Positions 8,369 to 16,333 of a DNA stretch of 64,000 nucleotides are shown one piece after another (position 1 is the stretch's first letter; the number at the start of each line of letters is the position of its first letter). A model generated the notes under the pieces. It did no database searches. It was not told the DNA's origin and worked only from the letters and a program-made list of their open reading frames with translations. The position numbers and the translations under genes were made by a program. The DNA comes from Streptomyces shenzhenensis (lineage in GTDB: Bacteria > Actinomycetota > Actinomycetes > Streptomycetales > Streptomycetaceae), in NCBI RefSeq assembly GCF_003688995.1, contig NZ_PENI01000021.1:103464-167463 (forward strand), written 5' to 3'.

Positions 8369-9394
8369 TCAGCGCATGGTGATGACCAGCTTGCCCGTGG
8401 TGCGGCCCGTCTCCCCCAGGGTGTGGGCCCGGGCGCCTTCGGCGAGGGGGAAGGTGCCGGAGACGTGGGCGCGGAGCCTGCCCCGGTCGACGAGGTCGGC
8501 GATGGCGCGCATCCCGGCATGGTCGTGCTCGACGGCCAGGTGGACGGCGCGAACCTGTGCCTTCTGTGCCGCGGCTCGGGTGCCTTCGGCGCCCGGCAGC
8601 AGGGTGACGAGGACGCCGCCGGGACGGAGCACGCCCACGGAACGCGTGGCGTTCTCCCCGCCAAGGGCGTCGAGGACGACGTCGTAGCGCTCGTCGGTGT
8701 CGGTGAAGTCCTCGGAGCGGTGGTCGATGCAGGCATCCGCGCCGAGCCCGCGCAGGAAGTCGTGCTTGGGGGAGCTCGCCGTCCCGGTAACGTGCGCGCC
8801 GCGCTCCTTGGCGATCTGTACGGCGAGATGACCGACACCGCCGGCCGCGGCGTGGATCAGCACCCGCTGCCCGGCCCGGAGGCGCGCGGTCTCGGCGAGG
8901 GCCTGCCAGGCGGTGAGCGCGGCCAGCGGTAGGGCGGCCGCCTGGACGTGGTCGATCCCGGCGGGCTTGGCGGCGAAGGCGCGGGTGGGGCCGGTCACGT
9001 ACTCGGCGTGGGAGCCGGCCCCGTGCGGGTAGGGGAGCATGCCGAACACCTCGTCACCGGGCTTGAAGAGGGTGACACCGTGGCCGGTCTCCACCACGGT
9101 GCCGGAGACGTCCCAACCGAGGGTCAGTGGCGGGGGCGGCAGGAAGATGCTCAGGGCGCGGTGCTTGAAGTCCGTGGGGTTGAGTCCGGCCGCGTGCACG
9201 GCGACGAGGATCTCCCCGAGGCCGGGCGTGGGCCGCGGAAGCTCGGTCAGCTGCAGAACCTCGGGGCCGCCGAGGGCCGTCTGGTGCAGGGCGAGCATCA
9301 CGGGAGTGCCGTCCTCGGCGGCGCTGTCCTGGGAGTCCGTGGCGGCCGTCGGGTCCGGGGAATCGGGGTTCACAGGGGTGTACGTCGAAGTCAT
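8369..9394 (-). CDS. NADP-dependent quinone-oxidoreductase-like MDR dehydrogenase
   Basis: A 341-aa zinc-independent medium-chain dehydrogenase. It has the GroES-like N-terminal fold (LNPTDFKHRALSIFLP, GWDVSGTVVETGHGV) and the cofactor motif AAAGGVGHLAVQIAKERGAHVTGT in a Rossmann domain, and it ends in a typical EGARAHTLGETGRTTGKLVI tail. The zinc-ligand cysteines and histidine of alcohol dehydrogenases are absent. Such enzymes reduce quinones or activated alkenes with NADPH. The Met at 9394 is chosen over the open frame to 9508, giving a Thr/Ser/Asp-rich leader of about 30 residues. It is divergent from the AraC-type regulator 70 bp away, which probably controls it. Confidence 0.85.
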   Translation of the reverse strand: MTSTYTPVNPDSPDPTAATDSQDSAAEDGTPVMLALHQTALGGPEVLQLTELPRPTPGLGEILVAVHAAGLNPTDFKHRALSIFLPPPPLTLGWDVSGTVVETGHGVTLFKPGDEVFGMLPYPHGAGSHAEYVTGPTRAFAAKPAGIDHVQAAALPLAALTAWQALAETARLRAGQRVLIHAAAGGVGHLAVQIAKERGAHVTGTASSPKHDFLRGLGADACIDHRSEDFTDTDERYDVVLDALGGENATRSVGVLRPGGVLVTLLPGAEGTRAAAQKAQVRAVHLAVEHDHAGMRAIADLVDRGRLRAHVSGTFPLAEGARAHTLGETGRTTGKLVITMR

Positions 9395-9464
9395 GCCTCG
9401 ATCCTGGCCGTACGGTCCGGCCCCGGGCGATGGCCAGAAGGTCATCCTCCGATACATTCCTGCC

Positions 9465-10484
9465 ATGCATATCGACCCTGCCGCCCGCCGTGCTCCCGGC
9501 GCCCACAAGGTCGTCGTCCTTGCCCTCGACGGTGTCTATCCCTTCGAACTCGGCATCCCGCACCGGGTTCTGGGATCCGCGGACGGCCGCTACGAGGTGC
9601 TGTCCGCGAGCGTGGACGGGCAGCCCGTGCGTACCGGCTCGGACCTGACCGTCACCCCCGGGCACGGTCCCGAGGTGCTGGCCGAGGCGGACACCGTGGT
9701 CATCCCTCCGTACGCGATCTCCCCGGCCTCGGCCGCCGCCCCGGACCCGCGGGCCCTCGCCGCCCTGTCCCGTGTCCGCCCCGGCACCCGTCTGGTGTCC
9801 ATCTGCACCGGCGCCTTCCTGCTGGCCGCCGCCGGTCTCCTGGACGGGCGCCGGGCCACCACCCACTGGGCGCTCACCGACCGCTTCCAGGAGTTGTTCC
9901 CCCGGGTCGAGCTCGACGCCGGCGTGCTCTTCGTCGACCACGGTGACGTGCTGACCTCCGCGGGCGCGGCGAGCGGTGTCGACGTCTGCCTGCACCTGGT
10001 GCGCCAGGACCACGGCAGCGAGGTGGCCAACCAGGTCGCCCGCCTTTGCGTCGTGCCGCCGTACCGGGACGGCGGGCAGGCGCAGTACATCGAGCGGCCC
10101 CTGCCGCCGACGAGCGGAACCGGCACCGGGCCGACCCGCGACTGGGCGCTGCAGCGGCTGGAACTGCCCCTGTCACTGCACGAACTGGCCGCGCACGCGG
10201 CGATGAGCACCCGCACCTTCGCCCGGCGTTTCCGGGAGGAGACCGGTCTGAGCCCCGGCCGCTGGCTGACGCAGCAGCGGCTGCGGCGAGCGCGGCACCT
10301 GCTGGAGTCCAGCGATCTGCCGGTGGAACGGGTCGCCCACGAGGTCGGCTTCGCCACCGCCACCTCACTGCGGCGGCACCTGGCGGTGGAGGCGGGGGTC
10401 GCCCCGTCGGCATACCGACGCACTTTCCGCGCCTCGGGTCCGGCCGCGGGCGATGTCAGGGAAGCGTCAGCACCCGGGGACTGA
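9465..10484 (+). CDS. DJ-1/PfpI-AraC transcriptional regulator (FtrA/GlxA-like)
   Basis: A 339-aa two-domain regulator. Residues ~13-190 form a class I glutamine-amidotransferase-like sensor domain (VVVLALDGVYPFELGIPHRVLG, then SICTGAFLLAAAGLLDGRRATTHW with the nucleophile-elbow Cys), and residues ~220-330 form an AraC DNA-binding domain with two helix-turn-helix units (LHELAAHAAMSTRTFARRFREETG and RVAHEVGFATATSLRRHL). The ATG at 9465 is the only sensible start. The 70-bp shared promoter with the divergent dehydrogenase gene suggests it regulates that gene, possibly in response to a reactive electrophile or quinone. Confidence 0.87.
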   Translation: MHIDPAARRAPGAHKVVVLALDGVYPFELGIPHRVLGSADGRYEVLSASVDGQPVRTGSDLTVTPGHGPEVLAEADTVVIPPYAISPASAAAPDPRALAALSRVRPGTRLVSICTGAFLLAAAGLLDGRRATTHWALTDRFQELFPRVELDAGVLFVDHGDVLTSAGAASGVDVCLHLVRQDHGSEVANQVARLCVVPPYRDGGQAQYIERPLPPTSGTGTGPTRDWALQRLELPLSLHELAAHAAMSTRTFARRFREETGLSPGRWLTQQRLRRARHLLESSDLPVERVAHEVGFATATSLRRHLAVEAGVAPSAYRRTFRASGPAAGDVREASAPGD

Positions 10485-10603
10485 GAGGCCGTTCTCACGC
10501 ATGAGCACGTCGGCCCGGCCAGTACTGCGTTCCGCCGCCGCGGGCCTTGCACTTTGGGAATGCCAAGGATCATGAGGGATACCGGCCTGCCGGGCGCGGG
10601 CGG

Positions 10604-11008
10604 TCAGGCTCTGGCGATGTTTCTGCCCGGCATCGGCTCCGCGAGTGCCGTCCGCCATTCGGGTGCGCCGAAGGCGTCCGCGAAGTACTGCGTCTCGTGC
10701 ACCACGTGCCCGTGGGCGAATTCCATGATGCTCACCGAGTAGGTGGGAACTCCGTCATACGTGATGACGCACTCGCTCACCCACAGGTCTCCGCCACCGA
10801 CGATTCGGTGGACGGTGAAGTGCCGACTGGCAGGGTGCCCGCCACGTTGGGCCGAAATCGTCGCGCGGCCCCGGAATCGTTCACCTGACTGGGGGTAATC
10901 GAGGACAGCGTCCGCGGCGTAAATGGCGTGCTCGGCTTCGGTGTCCCCACGTTCCGATGCCCGCCAGTGTTCCTCGATTGCGGCCCTGGTCCGGATATCA
11001 GGATCCAT
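10604..11008 (-). CDS. NTF2-like/SnoaL-like protein
   Basis: A 134-aa small protein with the cone-shaped NTF2 fold pattern: an N-terminal helix (IRTRAAIEEHWRASERGDTEAEHAIY), then YAADAVLDYPQSGERFRGRATI and alternating strands ending in VHETQYFADAF. Members act as isomerases, cyclases or orphan ligand binders; no diagnostic catalytic Asp/His pair can be assigned here. AAGGGA sits upstream of the ATG at 11008. It stands alone, convergent with the AraC gene and next to a transporter relic. Function unknown. Confidence 0.72.
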   Translation of the reverse strand: MDPDIRTRAAIEEHWRASERGDTEAEHAIYAADAVLDYPQSGERFRGRATISAQRGGHPASRHFTVHRIVGGGDLWVSECVITYDGVPTYSVSIMEFAHGHVVHETQYFADAFGAPEWRTALAEPMPGRNIARA

Positions 11009-11102
11009 CGTGCTGTCCCTTCTGCATACGTCCGGAACGAGCCGGGGACCTGGGAACGCCTGATGGGCAACGGTGACAGCGTAGCCCGCCCAGCGCGGCG
11101 AC

Positions 11103-11390
11103 TCAGCTTTTCGTCCACGTACCGTGGCTCCTGAGCCGCCAGGCAACGCTCACCGCCAGTCCCATCACCCCGGCCGGCTGGACCACCGTCACGGGCGCCA
11201 GTTGCAGCGCGGCGATCTGATAGGAACGCCGCACCGGCCGCGGTGCTTGCCCAGGACGTCAGCCTCAGCGAGCGGGCCACGTTCCGCAGTCCGGGCAGGC
11301 GGCCCAGCCGCCGGGCCACCGCGCCGGCGGCGCACCACGTGCCCAGCAGGGCCGGGGCCGCGGTGCCCACCGGGAGCCGGGAGCTCAGTA
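11103..11390 (-). pseudogene. Frameshifted C-terminal relic of a DMT/EamA-like transporter
   Basis: The gap 11009-11451 has no intact gene. On the minus strand a hydrophobic stretch (AAPALLGTWCAAGAVARRLG, RSLRLTSWASTAAGAAF) continues after a one-base change of frame near 11230 as YQIAALQLAPVTVVQPAGVM and ends at a stop at 11103. The second part has the ALxLAPVTVVQPxGV pattern common in drug/metabolite transporter membrane proteins. Neither frame alone makes a plausible protein and no start is evident. I read it as a decayed gene end; the family call is tentative. Confidence 0.4.
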
Positions 11391-11451
11391 CCGAGTCGGA
11401 TGAACGCGTACCTGCTTCCCCGGCAATGGGTCCGACGGCAGTTGAACCCCT

Positions 11452-11844
11452 TCACAGACCAGACAAGGCGTCGAGCACCTGCTGCACAGCGGGCGCGCAG
11501 CGCTCGGCTTCGTCGATGCCGATCCAGGCCAGCTCGGCGATCTCCCGGCCGGCGTGCGGGGAGCCGTGCGCTGTGCCCGTGAAGCAGTGCATCCGCAGGT
11601 GGATACCTGGCCGGCCGTGTGCGGGTGCCTCGATGGTGACGACGTGTTCGAGTGTCGTGGGGAGGAGCCGCAGGCCCAGTTCTTCGTGGACTTCGCGGAC
11701 GAGGGCCTGCTCATGGGTCTCACCGGGCTCGATCTTGCCACCGGGCAGGTAGAACGCGTCACGGCCCTTGGTGCGTACGACGAGAAGACGGTCCTGGTCG
11801 CGGGTGATCCACCCGACTGAGGTGAGAGTGCGGTCGTCGGTCAT
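11452..11844 (-). CDS. NUDIX hydrolase
   Basis: A 130-aa hydrolase with a full Nudix box (GGKIEPGE then REVHEELG, residues ~37-60); the REVHEE glutamates bind the catalytic metal. The family cleaves nucleoside diphosphates linked to another moiety, including oxidised or modified nucleotides. It is the last gene of the minus-strand operon with pyrE, pyrD and pyrK, 116 bp after pyrE. A role in hydrolysing a modified pyrimidine nucleotide, for pathway or self-protection, would fit, but is inferred. The Met at 11844 is the first that gives a Nudix N-terminus (TLTSVGWITRDQDRLLVVRT). Confidence 0.85.
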   Translation of the reverse strand: MTDDRTLTSVGWITRDQDRLLVVRTKGRDAFYLPGGKIEPGETHEQALVREVHEELGLRLLPTTLEHVVTIEAPAHGRPGIHLRMHCFTGTAHGSPHAGREIAELAWIGIDEAERCAPAVQQVLDALSGL

Positions 11845-11960
11845 GTTCACATTTCTGCCGGTGAGGAGTTCGGGGGGCGTCTGTGATGTCACGTACGGCG
11901 TTGGCCGTTCGTGGAGGGTCCGGTTGGTTGTGCGGGGGCCACGGTGTGCATCTCCTCTTT

Positions 11961-12512
11961 CTACTTCCCCAGGAGGTCGGCGGCGGTGAAGACACTGCGG
12001 ACGGGAATGCCGGTGGCGGCCACCGGGTCGGCACCGCCGCGGTCCACGAGGAGCACGACGCCGACTACTTCGGCGCGCTCGGCCTGAACGGCGGCGATGG
12101 CGTCGAGTGTTGAGGCACCGGTCGTGGAGGTGTCCTCGACGAGCAGAACCCGCTTGCCGGTGAGGTCGGTGCCCTCGATGCGCTTGCCGAGCCCGTGCTG
12201 TTTGGCCTCCTTGCGGATGGCGGCGGCGGGGAGTTCCTGGCCGAGGTCTCTGGCGGCGGCCATGGTGGCGAGTGCCACGGGGACGGCTCCCAGGACGAGG
12301 CCGGCCACGGCGTCGTAGTGCCAGACGCGGGCCTCGTGCCGGATGGCGTGCCCGATGAGGGTGAAGCCGCGCGGGTGGAGGCTGACGCGGCGCAGGTCGA
12401 AGTAGTGGTCGGAGGTCGCTCCGGAGGACAGGGTGACCTGTCCGCGGACGATGGCTCGGTCCCGGATGAGCCGGGCGAGTTCGGTGGTGTCGTGCGGTGC
12501 GGTCGAGGTCAT
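11961..12512 (-). CDS. pyrE: Orotate phosphoribosyltransferase-like enzyme
   Basis: A 183-aa type I phosphoribosyltransferase. The PRPP loop VLLVEDTSTTGAS (~125-137) and the upstream GLVLGAVPVALA match orotate phosphoribosyltransferase, as do the N-terminal RGQVTLSSGATSDHYFDLRR and the lysine-containing IRKEAKQHGLGKRIEG. The enzyme condenses orotate with PRPP to give OMP. Its start overlaps the pyrD stop by 4 bp (ATGA), so translation is coupled. Set in an operon with flavin monooxygenase and PLP enzyme genes and without pyrB, pyrC, car or pyrF, it may act on an orotate analogue rather than serve housekeeping UMP synthesis. Confidence 0.9.
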   Translation of the reverse strand: MTSTAPHDTTELARLIRDRAIVRGQVTLSSGATSDHYFDLRRVSLHPRGFTLIGHAIRHEARVWHYDAVAGLVLGAVPVALATMAAARDLGQELPAAAIRKEAKQHGLGKRIEGTDLTGKRVLLVEDTSTTGASTLDAIAAVQAERAEVVGVVLLVDRGGADPVAATGIPVRSVFTAADLLGK

Positions 12513-13462
12513 CGCGGCTCCAGGGGGCGGTGGGCGACTCCGATGGCGTCGCGGTAGCGGGCGATACCGTGGGAGGCGAGAAGGGTGCGCAGTTCGGCGG
12601 TGATGCGTACGGCGGCGTCGGGTTCCTCGAAGTTGACGGTGCCGATGGAGACGGCGGACGCGCCTGCGGCGGTGAGGTCGAGGGCGTCCTGACCGCGGCG
12701 GACGCCGCCGCCTCCGAGGACCGGGATGTGCGGCAGGGCCTGGTGGACCTGCCAGATGCAGCGGACGGCGACGGGTTTGATCGCGGGGCCGGAGAGGCCG
12801 CCGAAGGTGTGGGACAGGGTGGGGCGCAGCGTGCGGGGGTGGATGGCCGCGCCCAGGAGGGTGTTGATGAGGCTGAGCGCGTCGGCGCCCGCGTCGACGC
12901 ACGCCCGGGCGATCTCGGTGATGTCGGCGACGTCGGGGCTGAGTTTGGCGGTGATGCGGGTGTGCGGCAGCACGGTCCGGACGGCGGCGACCACGCGGGC
13001 GGCGGCGTCGGGGTTGCGGGCGAAGACGCGGTCCTGGTCCTCGACGTTGGGGCAGGAGATGTTGATTTCCAGTGTGTCGACGGGTTGGTGGTGCTCGGCG
13101 ATGGCCTTGGCGCAGGTGGCGTACTCGTCGATGCTGTGGCCGGCGATGGAGACGAGGGTGGTGGCCCCCTGCTTGGCGAGCCAGGGTAGGTGCTCGTCCA
13201 GGAGGGTGCGGATGCCCTCGCCTTGGAGTCCGATGCTGTTGAGCATCCCCGCGGGGGTGGTTGCGGCCCGGGCGGGCGGCAGGCCGGGCCAGGGGCGTGC
13301 CAGAACGGATTTGGTGGCGATCGCTCCCGTCTCGGCGAGGTTGAGGAAGGTGCTGATCTCACGCCCGTACATGGCGGTGCCGGAGGCCAGCACGAGAGGC
13401 GTGGACAGGCGGAGCCCTGCGAGATCGGTGGTGAGGTCGACGTCATCCGGGTGGAGGGTCAT
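12509..13462 (-). CDS. pyrD: Dihydroorotate dehydrogenase, class 1B catalytic subunit
   Basis: A 317-aa FMN TIM-barrel. The segment LEINISCPNVED places a Cys where class 1 enzymes have their catalytic base (class 2 has Ser); GTAMYGREISTF, NSIGLQGEGI, TAKLSPDVADI and GGGGVRRGQDALD are further conserved blocks. The gene is flanked by pyrK, which defines class 1B (NAD-linked) enzymes. It overlaps pyrK by 4 bp upstream and pyrE by 4 bp downstream. Class 1B enzymes are typical of Firmicutes, and actinomycetes generally use the quinone-linked class 2, so this copy may be an acquired or specialised paralogue. Confidence 0.9.
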   Translation of the reverse strand: MTLHPDDVDLTTDLAGLRLSTPLVLASGTAMYGREISTFLNLAETGAIATKSVLARPWPGLPPARAATTPAGMLNSIGLQGEGIRTLLDEHLPWLAKQGATTLVSIAGHSIDEYATCAKAIAEHHQPVDTLEINISCPNVEDQDRVFARNPDAAARVVAAVRTVLPHTRITAKLSPDVADITEIARACVDAGADALSLINTLLGAAIHPRTLRPTLSHTFGGLSGPAIKPVAVRCIWQVHQALPHIPVLGGGGVRRGQDALDLTAAGASAVSIGTVNFEEPDAAVRITAELRTLLASHGIARYRDAIGVAHRPLEPR

Positions 13463-14280
13463 GTCGGCCTCCCGGCAGGGCTGAGGTGTTGCCAGGCGAT
13501 CTGGTCGCCCGGGAAGACGGGGCCGTCGACGCAGCCACGTGCGTAGGTGTTCCCGGGTGCCACGGGGACCGCGCAGGTCAGGCACAGGCCGATCCCGCAG
13601 GCCATGAAGGGTTCCAGGAGCACCCAGCAGGGGACCTGCCGGGCACGGCAGACCTCATATGCCGTGCGGGCAAGCGGTGTTGGAGCGATGATCACGACCT
13701 GGCCGGCCCGGGCGGCCAGCCGTGCGACGCGGGTGGTCCAGCGCTGCGGTTCGGGTGTGGCCTCGACGCTCACTGCGGCCCGCGGAACCGGATCCCACCA
13801 GACAGCGGCGTGTTTGTCGACGGGCGCGGGGACGAACAGGTGTGTCTGATGCGGTCCGCCGGCTTCGCGCAGGGAGTCCGCGACGAACAGGGCCGCGGCG
13901 GCACCGTGATCGACCCCGATGATGCTGGTGATACCTGCCACCGCGGGCAGTTGGAAGGGGGAACCCAGCGGGCCGATCAAGGCGAGGAGGTCACCGGAGT
14001 GCAGCTGCCCGAGCGCCCCAGGGCCGTTGTCGCTGCGCCGGGCGACCAGGCGTAGCCCGGAGGCGTCGCCGCTGTCGCGTCGCACCGCTGCCGGGGAGAG
14101 CATCCACCGGCCGGGGGGACCGAACCCGGGCGGGGCGGGCACGGAGACGAACTGGCCCGGCTGGATCAGCCGGGCGATGCGCGGGGCAGCCACCTCGATG
14201 CTGGTGTAGTGGTCGAAGTCGGTGCGCAGCAGCACGGTTCCGTCTTCCCGCGCCGGCCCCTGGTGCCGTGGACGGGTCAT
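13459..14280 (-). CDS. pyrK: Dihydroorotate dehydrogenase electron-transfer subunit
   Basis: A 273-aa FAD/2Fe-2S protein of the ferredoxin-NADP reductase superfamily. Its C-terminus has the PyrK cluster motif MACGIGLCLTC followed 12 residues later by GCVDGPVF, supplying all four cysteines; an N-terminal FAD domain has GQFVSVPAPPG. In PyrK the conserved FAD-contact RPxS becomes RWMLSPAAV here, a deviation worth noting. It passes electrons between NAD(H) and the FMN of PyrD. Four-base overlaps with the FMN reductase gene upstream and pyrD downstream imply coupled translation. Confidence 0.88.
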   Translation of the reverse strand: MTRPRHQGPAREDGTVLLRTDFDHYTSIEVAAPRIARLIQPGQFVSVPAPPGFGPPGRWMLSPAAVRRDSGDASGLRLVARRSDNGPGALGQLHSGDLLALIGPLGSPFQLPAVAGITSIIGVDHGAAAALFVADSLREAGGPHQTHLFVPAPVDKHAAVWWDPVPRAAVSVEATPEPQRWTTRVARLAARAGQVVIIAPTPLARTAYEVCRARQVPCWVLLEPFMACGIGLCLTCAVPVAPGNTYARGCVDGPVFPGDQIAWQHLSPAGRPT

Positions 14281-14864
14281 GGGCCCGCTCCGGAGGACGC
14301 GAAGACCGGAGTGGGATCGCGGCGCAGTTGCCAGGTCGCGTCGGCCAGGACATGGATTTCGCTGATCATGCGGGTGATCCGGGCGGCGTCGGTCCCCGGG
14401 GTGTCATCAGGAGTGCCGATGGCAGGAGGCGTGACCACAGCGTGGGTGGGGACGGCGATGCACCCGAGGGCGCGGGCGACGGACCGCAGGTGGTCGCAGG
14501 CCTGGACCGCGGTGAGCGAGGCACCGACGGCGACCAGCCCCACGGGTTTGCCCTTCAGGTCCGGTTCGCACAGGTGGTCCAGGGCGGTCTTCAGCAGTCC
14601 GGAATAGCTGCCGTGGTAGCACGGAGTCACCCAGACCAGGGCGTCGGCCTTCGCGGCCTGGTGCCGCAGGTCCGCCAGGGCGTCGGGCGGCTGGTCGCCG
14701 GTGTGCAGCGGCGGGAGGGACTGGTCGGCGAGGTCGCGCAGGATGGGACGGCTTCCGGTGGCAGCGATGTGCCGGCTCACACTTTCGGCCACGGTGAGGG
14801 TGCGGGACGGGCGCGCGGCGGCCCCGGCCAGGACCAGGAGCCGCCTGGGGGTGAAGGCCTTCAT
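14277..14864 (-). CDS. NAD(P)H-dependent FMN reductase
   Basis: A 195-aa flavodoxin-fold protein. The central motif VTPCYHGSYSGLLKTALDHL (~77-96) matches the SsuE/NADPH-FMN reductase group, which supplies free reduced flavin to two-component monooxygenases. The N-terminal LLVLAGAAARPSRTL is the flavin-phosphate loop. It lies directly after the HpaB-type monooxygenase with a 4-bp overlap, so it is very likely that enzyme's flavin donor. It also overlaps pyrK by 4 bp, tying the flavin chemistry to the pyrimidine genes in one transcript. Confidence 0.85.
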   Translation of the reverse strand: MKAFTPRRLLVLAGAAARPSRTLTVAESVSRHIAATGSRPILRDLADQSLPPLHTGDQPPDALADLRHQAAKADALVWVTPCYHGSYSGLLKTALDHLCEPDLKGKPVGLVAVGASLTAVQACDHLRSVARALGCIAVPTHAVVTPPAIGTPDDTPGTDAARITRMISEIHVLADATWQLRRDPTPVFASSGAGP

Positions 14865-16333
14865 GTGCGGGCCTCCTGCTGGAGTTGTGCGGCTGCCGGG
14901 GCGGGTCGCAGCGCCCGGTTGACCGTGTCGAGCAGCGAGGTGGTGTCGTAGCCGAAGTACTGGGCCGCCGCGAGACGCACGGGGTCGCCGGAGTGGTAGC
15001 GCTCGTACTGCATCTGGCGCTGGCCGAAGGCGCTGCCGGTGGCGTCCCAGGCGAGCTTGAGGAGGCGGACGCGGTGCTCGGCGGAGACACCGTCGGCTCC
15101 GCGGTAGAACCGCTCGATGGCCGGCCACAGGTCACTGCGGAGGTCCTCCTCGGCGGGCGTGCTCAGCAAGCTGCCGCCCCCGAGTATCTGGATGACCTCG
15201 ATCATGCGGGCGGTCATCTTGGGGAAGTGGTAGCGCAGCGCCATGACGGGTGCGATCGCGGGGGTGAGTGTCCCCCACTCGGACGTGCGAGCGTCGGCCT
15301 CGGCCGCGAGGATGCCGGCCTTGGCCAGTTCCAGGAAGCCGAGGACCTCGCCGAGCATCTCCTGGACGTGCAGGAATGCGTTGGTGCCGGACATCTCCGC
15401 GAGGGCCACCGCGATGCCGGCGAGCAGTTCGGCCTTGGCCGCTCCGCGCACGATCCCGTGCTGGCCGGTGTGGTGGCGTGCCGTGGTCACGTCGTAGAGG
15501 CGGTTGGCGGCGTCCACATCGCCGTGGAAGAAGACCCGGTCCCAGGGGACGACGACGTCGTCGAAGATGCACGTCGCGTCGATCTCCTCGTAGGGGGCCA
15601 GCGGCGTGCTGATCAGCCGGGTCGGGTCCGCCACGAACGGTTCGCGGCAGACGATCCGCAGGCCGGGCGTGGCCACGGGGACGGAGAACGCCACGGTGTA
15701 GGCCTCGTCGCCCTTGGCGTACTTGGGCAGGGGGAACACCACGATCTCGTCGGCCACCGGGACGAGGGTGCCGATCAGTTTGGCGCCGCGCACCACCAGT
15801 CCCTCGCTGGTCTCCCGCACGATGCGCAGGTGGACGAAGGGGTCGTCCTGGTCGTTGGAGGCGCGGGCGCGGTTGAGCGGTGGGTTGATCGCGGCGTGCG
15901 ACAGGAAGGGGTCGCTTTCGCGGCAACGGGCGTGGAAGGCACGGACGTTGCGGCCGAACCGGGGATCGGTGCGGGAGAAGAACTCCTGCGCGGAGGAGAA
16001 GGCGGTCACGGCGGTGTTGACGAAGTCCGGCGAGCGGCCGAGCAGCCCGAAGGTCGCGGAGGCGGTGGTGCGATACGCCTGACCGCGCGCTCGCAGCTCC
16101 TGCGCGTTGCGGGGTGCCGCGAGGGAGACGGGGTAGACGCCATCGTCGTCCTCGCGGACCAACTGGTGGCGCAGCTCGGGGTCGTGCTGCAGGTCATAGA
16201 GGCGGGCGACGGTGAGGGCGGCGCCGGCGAGGACCGGCTCGTCCAGCACATCGTCCACGCGGCGTCCGCCGAGCCAGACCTCTCGCCCGTCGTGCAGGCC
16301 CCGCAGGTACTGGGTTCCGGTGCGTACGGTCAT
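14861..16333 (-). CDS. HpaB-family flavin-dependent monooxygenase
   Basis: A 490-aa member of the 4-hydroxyphenylacetate 3-hydroxylase/acyl-CoA dehydrogenase-like superfamily. It begins TGTQYLRGLHDGREVWLGG, as HpaB proteins do, and holds HAAINPPLNRA, VVVPWDRVFFHGDVDAANRL and a C-terminal YRGADGVSAEHRVRLLKLAWDATGSAFGQRQ block that covers the flavin and subunit interfaces. Such enzymes use reduced FAD and O2 to hydroxylate phenols, or in natural-product pathways other aromatics and heteroatoms. Four-base overlaps join it to the PLP-enzyme gene before it and the flavin reductase after it. No phenolic-compound gene is nearby, so the substrate is probably the pathway intermediate. Confidence 0.85.
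   Translation of the reverse strand: MTVRTGTQYLRGLHDGREVWLGGRRVDDVLDEPVLAGAALTVARLYDLQHDPELRHQLVREDDDGVYPVSLAAPRNAQELRARGQAYRTTASATFGLLGRSPDFVNTAVTAFSSAQEFFSRTDPRFGRNVRAFHARCRESDPFLSHAAINPPLNRARASNDQDDPFVHLRIVRETSEGLVVRGAKLIGTLVPVADEIVVFPLPKYAKGDEAYTVAFSVPVATPGLRIVCREPFVADPTRLISTPLAPYEEIDATCIFDDVVVPWDRVFFHGDVDAANRLYDVTTARHHTGQHGIVRGAAKAELLAGIAVALAEMSGTNAFLHVQEMLGEVLGFLELAKAGILAAEADARTSEWGTLTPAIAPVMALRYHFPKMTARMIEVIQILGGGSLLSTPAEEDLRSDLWPAIERFYRGADGVSAEHRVRLLKLAWDATGSAFGQRQMQYERYHSGDPVRLAAAQYFGYDTTSLLDTVNRALRPAPAAAQLQQEART

Noticed and set aside
11124..11582. Plus-strand open frame of 152 codons
   Set aside because: Arg/Pro-rich, no ribosome-binding site, overlaps a minus-strand transporter relic and the end of the NUDIX gene.
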